Below are positions 7,857-12,131 of a stretch of 12,131 bases of DNA, piece after piece. Each line of letters opens with the position of its first letter. Within the stretch, counting starts at the first letter, position 1. The stretch is from contig CBDDRG010000334.1 of assembly GCA_965232975.1 (NCBI GenBank), forward strand, positions 1 to 12,131, written 5' to 3'. Source of the stretch: CBDDRG01 sp965232975. Lineage in GTDB: Bacteria > Pseudomonadota > Gammaproteobacteria > Pseudomonadales > Porticoccaceae. Below the pieces are notes generated by a model. That model was not told the DNA's origin, ran no database searches, and saw nothing but the letters and a program-made list of their open reading frames with translations. Made by a program: the position numbers and the translations under genes.

Positions 7857-8344
7857 GGACTCACGCCCTGGCACTGGCTGCACAGCCCGAGTAGCTCCAG
7901 GGTTTTGGTTTCGACCGCGAACCCGGCGCGGCGCGCGGTCGCGCTGACCAGGTTGTCGATGTCCTCGGCGTTGCATTCGGCGGCACTGCCGCATTGGCGG
8001 CAGACCAGGAACAAGTCGCTGTGGGCGCTGTCGGGAAAGGGGCAGCCGATAAACGCATGGCGGGAGGCGAGGCGGTGAACCAGGCCCATGTCGCGGAGGA
8101 AATCCAGTGCGCGATAGACGGTCGGCGGCAATATCCGCTTGCCGGTGGCCTGGGATAGCTGATCGATGAGGGTGTAGGCACTGATCGGTTGATGGCTCTG
8201 CCAGATCAACCGCAATACCGATTCGCGGATTGGTGTCAGTTTGACGGTGCGGCTGTCACAACGGCTGACCGCCTGAATCAGCGCGGCATGCAGGCAGCGG
8301 CTATGGTCGTGGGCCTGATAGGCCACCGTCGAATTGGTCAGCAC
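7853..8344 (-). CDS. zur: Zinc uptake regulator Zur (Fur family)
   Basis: A 163-residue Fur-family repressor. The N-terminal winged helix includes KLTPIRESVLRLIW (35-48) and the recognition helix region LPPTVYRALDFLRDMGLVHR (72-91). The C-terminal dimer domain has the structural zinc site C115/C118 (VCRQCG) and C155/C158 (LCSQCQG), plus H96, C101 and H108 near the regulatory site, typical of Zur rather than Fur. With bound zinc it should repress the znu genes. The GTG start at 8344 has an AGGAG ribosome binding site 6 nt upstream. It heads the zur-znuC-znuB operon, and a Zur-box-like sequence 37 bases upstream suggests autoregulation. Confidence 0.94.
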
Positions 8345-8350
8345 TGCGGG

Positions 8351-8355
8351 CTCCT
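8351..8355 (-). promoter_or_regulatory. Ribosome binding site of zur supporting a GTG start
   Basis: On the minus strand AGGAG lies 6 nt before the GTG at 8344. No in-frame ATG gives a better start, so this site decides the start codon. Confidence 0.7.
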
Positions 8356-8381
8356 GGCTGGCGATCGCGTTGGGATTGTGA

Positions 8382-8396
8382 TGTTATGATGTATCC
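8382..8396. promoter_or_regulatory. Candidate Zur box in the zur-znuA divergent region
   Basis: TGTTATGATGTATCC matches about 10 of 15 positions of the gammaproteobacterial Zur core TGTTATAATATAACA; the left half is perfect and the right half is degraded. It lies 37 bases upstream of the zur start, where a repressor would cover the promoter. A CATAAC on the minus strand within the site could be the zur -10 element. Confidence 0.5.
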
Positions 8397-8432
8397 AGTT
8401 TACCCTATCACAGGTTGTTTCACCGACCGGCG

Positions 8433-8602
8433 CTAGGAGCCTGTCGGACTTGAGCGTCCGTAGCAAGGGAAAGTCCAATTTGAGGCAGATTTTGGGGAAA
8501 TTTGCGGCGAATAGCGGGGACTATTCAACGAAAATTTGCGCAAAATATGACCAAATTCGGCTTTTCCGCAGCAGGACAGTCTCAAGTCCGGCAGGCTCCT
8601 AG
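8433..8602. mobile_element. 170-bp MITE-like palindromic element between zur and znuA
   Basis: The ends are inverted repeats of 22 bases with one mismatch: 8433-8454 and 8581-8602. The core left end is GAGCCTGTCGGACTTGAG. The whole element folds on itself: two 82-base arms pair without any gap around a 6-base loop (GAATAG CGGGGA CTATTC), with about 58 of 82 positions complementary by hand count. CTAG stands at both outer edges and may be a target duplication of the YTAR type, but being palindromic it cannot be told from the repeat ends. No transposase is encoded. It is probably a non-autonomous insertion sequence derivative; the parent family was not identified. It separates znuA from the Zur box. 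Confidence 0.7.
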
Positions 8603-8637
8603 GGGGTTGGCTACAGCATTGCAGCAGGCGTTGCCTC

Positions 8638-8650
8638 TTATCCGGATAAT
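8638..8650 (+). promoter_or_regulatory. TTATCCGGATAA palindrome with -10-like GATAAT before znuA
   Basis: A perfect 12-base palindrome (8638-8649) overlaps GATAAT (8645-8650), a 5-of-6 match to the -10 consensus, 10 nt before the znuA ATG. No convincing -35 at 17 bases is seen; TTGCAG (8619-8624) is 20 bases away. The TTAT....ATAA outline recalls a Zur core, but the spacing is one base too long. Confidence 0.35.
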
Positions 8651-8660
8651 TTCTCGCCCT

Positions 8661-9533
8661 ATGCGCCGACTAGCGATACTGCTGCTGTTGCTCGCCGCGC
8701 CGGCCTTCGCCAAGCCCTTGGTGCTCACCACCCTCAAGCCGCTGACGCTGATCGTCGCGGCAGTCGCGGGAGACATTGTCGAAGTTCGGCAACTGCTGCC
8801 GGACGGCGATAGCCCGCATCATTGGGCGCTGCAAATGTCGGGTCGGCGCCTGCTCGACAGCGCCGATCTGGTGCTCTGGATCGGACCCGATATGGAGAGC
8901 GCGCTCGTGGATGGCATCGCCGTGCGCGACCGCGCCAGGGTCATTACCGCAGTCGATTTGCCGGCGCTGCAGTGGCCGCCAGCCCAGCCGGGCGACAGCG
9001 CCAACATTCGCGACGCGCATATCTGGCTGAGTCCGGTCAACGCCGCGGTCATCGCCCGCGCTGTGACCGACTGGCTCATCCAGGCCCATCCCGGACAGCA
9101 AGAGGCGCTGCGTGCCAGGGCGATGATCTTTGACGAATTGATGGTGCGAACCCAGGCGTCAATAGACCGGCGTCTGCGGGCGGTCAAACAGCAGAAATTC
9201 GTCGTCGATCACGACGGGCTGCGGCATTTTGTCGCGGCCTTCGGCTTGCGCCAGGTCGGCTATTTCACCGATGCCGGTGACCGCGGCATCGGCGCGCGCG
9301 CGATGGAGCGGCTATTCGCGGAGACCGGCGTCAAATGTCTGGTAACGGAGCCTGGCCACATCGGCCAGATGCAACCGATGGCGCGCCGGCTCGGCGCCAA
9401 GCTCGCGGTGGTCGATCCTTTTGGTGCTGGGGTTAAACCCGGTTCCGGGGCCTACGGCGACTTCCTTGCGGGCATCGGCGAGCAACTGGCTGGCTGTCTC
9501 GGCGCAGCGCCGATAGCGGAAGCGCCGCGCTAG
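8661..9533 (+). CDS. znuA: Periplasmic zinc-binding protein ZnuA lacking the His-rich loop
   Basis: From the ATG at 8661 the protein has 290 residues and starts with a clean signal peptide MRRLAILLLLLAAPAFA (1-17). The frame opens further upstream, but that part lies inside the palindromic element and would bury the signal sequence, so it was rejected. Zinc ligands of the cluster A-I family are visible: SPHHWALQ (H53/H54), DAHIWLSP (H120), VVDHDGLRHF (H184) and the acidic 'VVDPFG' (D252). C226 and C279 match the ZnuA disulfide. It captures Zn(II) in the periplasm for ZnuBC. The loop before DAHIWLSP, usually His/Asp-rich, is short and has no His here. It ends head-to-head with the Cys-rich Feo gene, both stops sharing one CTAG. 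Confidence 0.93.
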   Translation: MRRLAILLLLLAAPAFAKPLVLTTLKPLTLIVAAVAGDIVEVRQLLPDGDSPHHWALQMSGRRLLDSADLVLWIGPDMESALVDGIAVRDRARVITAVDLPALQWPPAQPGDSANIRDAHIWLSPVNAAVIARAVTDWLIQAHPGQQEALRARAMIFDELMVRTQASIDRRLRAVKQQKFVVDHDGLRHFVAAFGLRQVGYFTDAGDRGIGARAMERLFAETGVKCLVTEPGHIGQMQPMARRLGAKLAVVDPFGAGVKPGSGAYGDFLAGIGEQLAGCLGAAPIAEAPR

Positions 9534-9823
9534 GAATCTGTGGCTTCATCCCCGCTGCGGTCAGTGCTGGCGGGCCGCTTGGCACAGCCACCGCATTGGC
9601 CGCAGGCGCTACTGTTGCCAACGGAACTGAGGGGCGCCAAGCGTGATGCCAGCCGGCGCAGCCAGGCCGGGCGTTGTGGTTCAGATAACGACTGCGACAC
9701 CCGCAGCCGCACAGCCACCATGGCCTTCGGTGCTGCGCGGTTGAGCAGGTAGACGCAGCTCGCACCCAGTACCGCCACCAGCAGCAGGCCTTGCAAAAGG
9801 TCGTAGGCGATTCGCGCGGTCAT
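9530..9823 (-). CDS. Small membrane protein with C-terminal CGQCGGC motif, Feo operon partner
   Basis: A 97-residue protein whose ATG at 9823 overlaps the feoB stop in ATGA, so it belongs to the feo operon. It has one N-terminal helix (about 6-28, 'LLQGLLLVAVLGASCVYLL'), a basic middle with WLRRLASRLAPL, and a Cys cluster CGQCGGC at 74-80 followed by a polar tail. It resembles the short DUF6587-type proteins found after feoB in some proteobacteria, and it occupies the place of feoC, but it shows no winged-helix features. A role in electron transfer, iron handling or FeoB assembly is inferred. A longer reading frame to 10009 lies in feoB antiphase and was not used. The znuA stop overlaps its stop. 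Confidence 0.8.
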   Translation of the reverse strand: MTARIAYDLLQGLLLVAVLGASCVYLLNRAAPKAMVAVRLRVSQSLSEPQRPAWLRRLASRLAPLSSVGNSSACGQCGGCAKRPASTDRSGDEATDS

Positions 9824-11661
9824 GACAGTGCGCTCGCGATCTGGAAGGTGAGAAACGATGCGGCGTAGGCGAGCCCGAACAGATAAACGGCGGAGATACC
9901 CGCGATTCGCCACGAATTGGTTTCGCGGCGAATGACTGCCAGGGTGGACAGGCATTGCGGTGCGAAGATGTACCAGACCAACAGCGACAGCGCCGTGGCC
10001 AACGACCACTGGGCGGCGAGGATCGGTGTCAGCTCGGCGGCGGCTGCGGTGTCGGCACCGGACACGGCGTAGACTGTGGCGAGGCTGCTGACCGCGACTT
10101 CGCGCGCGGCGAGACCAGGAATCAGCGCCACACTAATCTGCCAGTTGAACCCGATCGGCGCGAACACCACTTCCAGCCAGTGGCCGACGCGGCCGGCGAA
10201 GCTGTAGTCGATGGCGGCACCGGGTGCGCCCGTTGGCGGCGCCGGATAGCTCGACAGGAACCACAGCAGCACGGTTAGCGACAGGATGATACCGCCAACC
10301 CGACGCAGGAAAGTGCGCGCCCGCTCGTAGAGTCCGAGAGCGATATCGCGCGGATTTGGCAGCCGATAGGACGGCAGTTCGAGGAGCAGCGCGTGCTCGG
10401 TGGTATCGCGACGCAGATGCTTGAGCGCGTAGGACACTGCCAACGCGCTGCCGATGCCTGCCACATACAACGCAAACAGCACCAGCCCCTGGAGATTAAA
10501 AACGCCGGCCAGGGTCTGGCGCGGGATGAAAGCGCCGATCAACAGCGTATAGACCGGTAGGCGGGCCGAACAGGTCATCAGCGGTGCCACCAGGATGGTA
10601 GTCAGTCGGTCGCGCGGATCCTGGATCGTGCGCGTCGCCATGATGCCGGGAATGGCACAGGCGAAGCTCGACAACAATGGGATGAAGGAGCGGCCGGTGA
10701 GCCCGGCGCCAACCATGAAACGATCAAGCAGAAAGGCAGCGCGGGGCAGATAGCCGGATTCTTCCAGGATCAGGATGAACAGGAACAGGAACAGTATCTG
10801 TGGCAGGAAGATAATGACGCTGCCAGCGCCGGCGATCACGCCATCCACCAGCAGACTGCGCAACGGGCCGTCCGGCAGCAGCGTGCGCAGACCGTCGCCA
10901 GCGGCGGTCACCGTCCGGTCGATGCCGTCCATCAGCGGCGCCGCCCAAGCGAACACCGCCTGAAACATCAAAAACATCACCGCGGTGAGCAGTGCCAGAC
11001 CCCACACGGGGTGCAACACCCAGCGGTCGATGGCATCGTCGCGGGCTTCGGTCACCTGGGGCATGGTGACCGCAAGGCTGAGCAGGCGCTGGACTTCGGC
11101 GTGCAGATCGACGTTCGCTGCCGGCACCTCCACAGTTGGGACTGATCCCGGTGGCGGTGCCCGATCCAGTTGCTCGATCAGCGCGCTCGCGCCGCCACTG
11201 CGCACGGCGATGGTCTCCACCACCGGCATTCCCAGCTCCCGCTGCAACAGTTCGCGATCGATGCGGATACCGCGGCGTTGGGCGGCGTCGATCATGTTGA
11301 GGGCCAACACCATGGGGCGGCCCAGCCGCCGCACTTCAAGCACAAAGCGCAAATGCAGGCGCAGATTGGTGGCATCGGCAACGCAGACCAGCAAATCGGG
11401 TGCCGGTTCGCCCGGAAAGCGGCCGAGGATCACGTCGCGGGTCACCGCCTCGTCCGGGCTGGTCGCCGTCAAACTGTAGGCGCCCGGCAGATCAAGCACT
11501 TGAATGACTTTTTGCGAGGGCGCGGTGAATCGGCCCGCCTTGCGTTCCACAGTCACGCCGGCGTAATTGGCGACTTTCTGGCGGCTGCCGGTCAACTGAT
11601 TGAACAGCGCCGTCTTGCCGCAATTGGGGTTGCCGACCAGGGCGATACGCAAGCTCGCCAT
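9820..11661 (-). CDS. feoB: Ferrous iron transporter FeoB
   Basis: A 613-residue membrane protein with an N-terminal G domain: G1 GNPNCGKTALFNQLTG (10-25), G2 'NYAGVTVE' (32-39), G3 DLPGAYSL (57-64) and G4 NMID (122-125). The membrane part has Gate-type motifs 'FIPLLSSFACAIPGIMATR' (C335) and LIPGLAAREVAVSSL (513-527), with further Cys in 'MTCSARLP' (C364) and 'FAPQC' (C570). It moves Fe(II) into the cytoplasm. It is much shorter than the Escherichia coli protein (about 770 residues) and ends soon after the last helix without a Cys-rich cytoplasmic tail; the next gene supplies a separate Cys-rich tail. The start overlaps the feoA stop in ATGA. Confidence 0.96.
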   Translation of the reverse strand: MASLRIALVGNPNCGKTALFNQLTGSRQKVANYAGVTVERKAGRFTAPSQKVIQVLDLPGAYSLTATSPDEAVTRDVILGRFPGEPAPDLLVCVADATNLRLHLRFVLEVRRLGRPMVLALNMIDAAQRRGIRIDRELLQRELGMPVVETIAVRSGGASALIEQLDRAPPPGSVPTVEVPAANVDLHAEVQRLLSLAVTMPQVTEARDDAIDRWVLHPVWGLALLTAVMFLMFQAVFAWAAPLMDGIDRTVTAAGDGLRTLLPDGPLRSLLVDGVIAGAGSVIIFLPQILFLFLFILILEESGYLPRAAFLLDRFMVGAGLTGRSFIPLLSSFACAIPGIMATRTIQDPRDRLTTILVAPLMTCSARLPVYTLLIGAFIPRQTLAGVFNLQGLVLFALYVAGIGSALAVSYALKHLRRDTTEHALLLELPSYRLPNPRDIALGLYERARTFLRRVGGIILSLTVLLWFLSSYPAPPTGAPGAAIDYSFAGRVGHWLEVVFAPIGFNWQISVALIPGLAAREVAVSSLATVYAVSGADTAAAAELTPILAAQWSLATALSLLVWYIFAPQCLSTLAVIRRETNSWRIAGISAVYLFGLAYAASFLTFQIASALS

Positions 11662-11909
11662 CAGCGCCCCGCGATCTCGATTGCGACCCGAGCGGCCTCG
11701 GCGCGGCGCAGCGCGAAGCGCGTGTAGCCAATTTGAACCAACAATGGCTCGCCACCCATGGGCCCGGCCGCCAGCACGCGCACCGTCTCACCGGCGACGA
11801 AGCCCAGTTCCATCAGCCGGCTGGCGATACTGTCCGCAGCCGAGGTTGGCTCGACAGCCTTGACCTGGGCGGTGATGCCGTTGGCGAGCTGGGATAGGCG
11901 CAGACTCAA
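11661..11909 (-). CDS. feoA: Ferrous iron transport accessory protein FeoA
   Basis: An 82-residue SH3-like protein. It shows the FeoA pattern LSQLANGITAQVKAVE, then SRLMELGFVAGETVRVL (30-46), 'AAGPMGGEPLLVQIG' and 'FALRRAEAARVAIE'. It is thought to bind or stimulate FeoB. The only plausible start is TTG at 11909, since an in-frame TGA lies four codons upstream and no ATG or GTG intervenes; no good Shine-Dalgarno sequence is present. Its stop overlaps the feoB start. It is the first gene of feoA-feoB-Cys protein. Confidence 0.9.
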   Translation of the reverse strand: MSLRLSQLANGITAQVKAVEPTSAADSIASRLMELGFVAGETVRVLAAGPMGGEPLLVQIGYTRFALRRAEAARVAIEIAGR

Positions 11910-11935
11910 GAGAATGGCTCAGCAGTGATAATCAT
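11906..11935 (-). CDS. Possible 9-codon leader ORF (MIITAEPFS) coupled to feoA
   Basis: On the minus strand an ATG at 11935 opens a nine-codon frame, MIITAEPFS, whose TGA stop (11908-11906) overlaps the TTG start of feoA by two bases. Its ATG starts only 4 nt after a good -10 (11940-11945), so it could be leaderless. Such an overlap could couple translation into feoA, which lacks its own ribosome binding site. Chance cannot be excluded for so short a frame. Confidence 0.25.
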   Translation of the reverse strand: MIITAEPFS

Positions 11936-11940
11936 TCCTA
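11926..11940. promoter_or_regulatory. Candidate Fur box of the feo operon
   Basis: TGATAATCATTCCTA matches the 7-1-7 Fur consensus TGATAATnATTATCA at about 11 of 14 positions, with a perfect left half. It lies immediately downstream of the feoA -10 element and would cover the transcription start, as expected for iron repression of feo. Confidence 0.65.
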
Positions 11941-11945
11941 TTATA
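11940..11945 (-). promoter_or_regulatory. -10 element of the feoA promoter
   Basis: On the minus strand this is TATAAT, a perfect -10 match. Transcription would start near 11933, about 24 bases before the feoA TTG. The -35 is weak (AGTTCC-like at 17 bases). A second AT-rich TATAATAATC on the + strand (11985-11994) might serve the rightward gene, without a clear -35. Confidence 0.55.
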
Positions 11946-12113
11946 CGCCAGATTATTTGGCCGGAACTGACGGGCAGCAAAACCTATAATAATCTGCAGA
12001 ATCGCCACCGGTATTTTTATCCACCATGCGGGCAGGCGGGGCCGGGGGTGACACAAAATCACAGCCGCCGGTGACATCGTATATTCTTGCGCCGTTTCGT
12101 CAGGGTACGTTCT

Positions 12114-12131
12114 ATGACCGCCGCCCCAATT
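12114..12131 (+). CDS. Start of an unidentified rightward gene, partial
   Basis: ATGACCGCCGCCCCAATT (MTAAPI) begins at 12114, with AGGG 7 nt before it and TATATT at 12080-12085 as a possible -10. Only six codons are visible, so no product can be named. It diverges from feoA across about 200 bases. Confidence 0.4.

Noticed and set aside
7857..7994. Longer ZnuC start at 7994
   Set aside because: The extension is Arg/Gln-rich translation of the zur gene in another frame; GTG 7856 overlaps the zur stop in a coupling arrangement.
8502..8660. Upstream extension of znuA that would give a 343-residue protein
   Set aside because: Most of the extension is inside the palindromic element, and it would place the signal peptide in the interior; the ATG at 8661 starts directly with a signal sequence.
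9824..10009. Longer version (159 residues) of the Cys-rich Feo protein
   Set aside because: The extra part is feoB read out of frame; the ATG at 9823 begins right before the membrane helix and overlaps the feoB stop.

Overview
The window looks like a GC-rich chromosomal segment of an aerobic gammaproteobacterium. The gene order DUF2909 (divergent) / surf1 / SCO-like protein / ctaA / ctaB / sco is the order found beside aa3-type cytochrome c oxidase genes in Pseudomonas and related Gammaproteobacteria. The lineage is inferred from gene order and protein motifs only. No rRNA, tRNA, CRISPR array, phage gene or transposase gene was seen.

Region 1 (1-4176) is a cytochrome oxidase assembly operon on the + strand. 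It holds surf1, a small membrane-anchored thioredoxin-like CxxxC protein, ctaA (heme A synthase), ctaB (heme O synthase) and sco (copper delivery to CuA). Genes overlap by 8 or 4 bp or lie 0-5 nt apart, so they are probably co-transcribed. A partial DUF2909 membrane protein gene runs the other way at the left edge. Region 2 (4177-4593) is non-coding and contains a roughly 150-bp imperfect palindrome. Region 3 holds rpe (pentose phosphate / Calvin cycle epimerase) and an exported YceI-family lipocalin-like protein with a strong ribosome binding site.

Region 4 (6296-9533) is a zinc uptake locus. The zur-znuC-znuB operon on the - strand has overlapping genes and a terminator after znuB. znuA is divergent on the + strand. 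The zur/znuA gap holds a Zur-box-like site and a 170-bp MITE-like palindrome with near-perfect 18-bp ends. This ZnuA lacks the usual His-rich loop, while ZnuC has a His-rich C-terminal tail.

Region 5 (9530-11909, - strand) is a ferrous iron uptake operon: feoA-feoB plus a small single-span membrane protein ending in a CGQCGGC motif. A good -10 element and a Fur-box-like sequence overlap the likely feoA start of transcription. The last 18 bases start a + strand gene that cannot be identified.

The region thus groups copper/heme oxidase assembly with zinc and iron import. The known systems are clear. The most notable unexplained items are the two long palindromes, the SCO-like protein with its altered copper site, the Cys-rich Feo partner, and a possible 9-codon leader ORF whose stop overlaps the feoA start.
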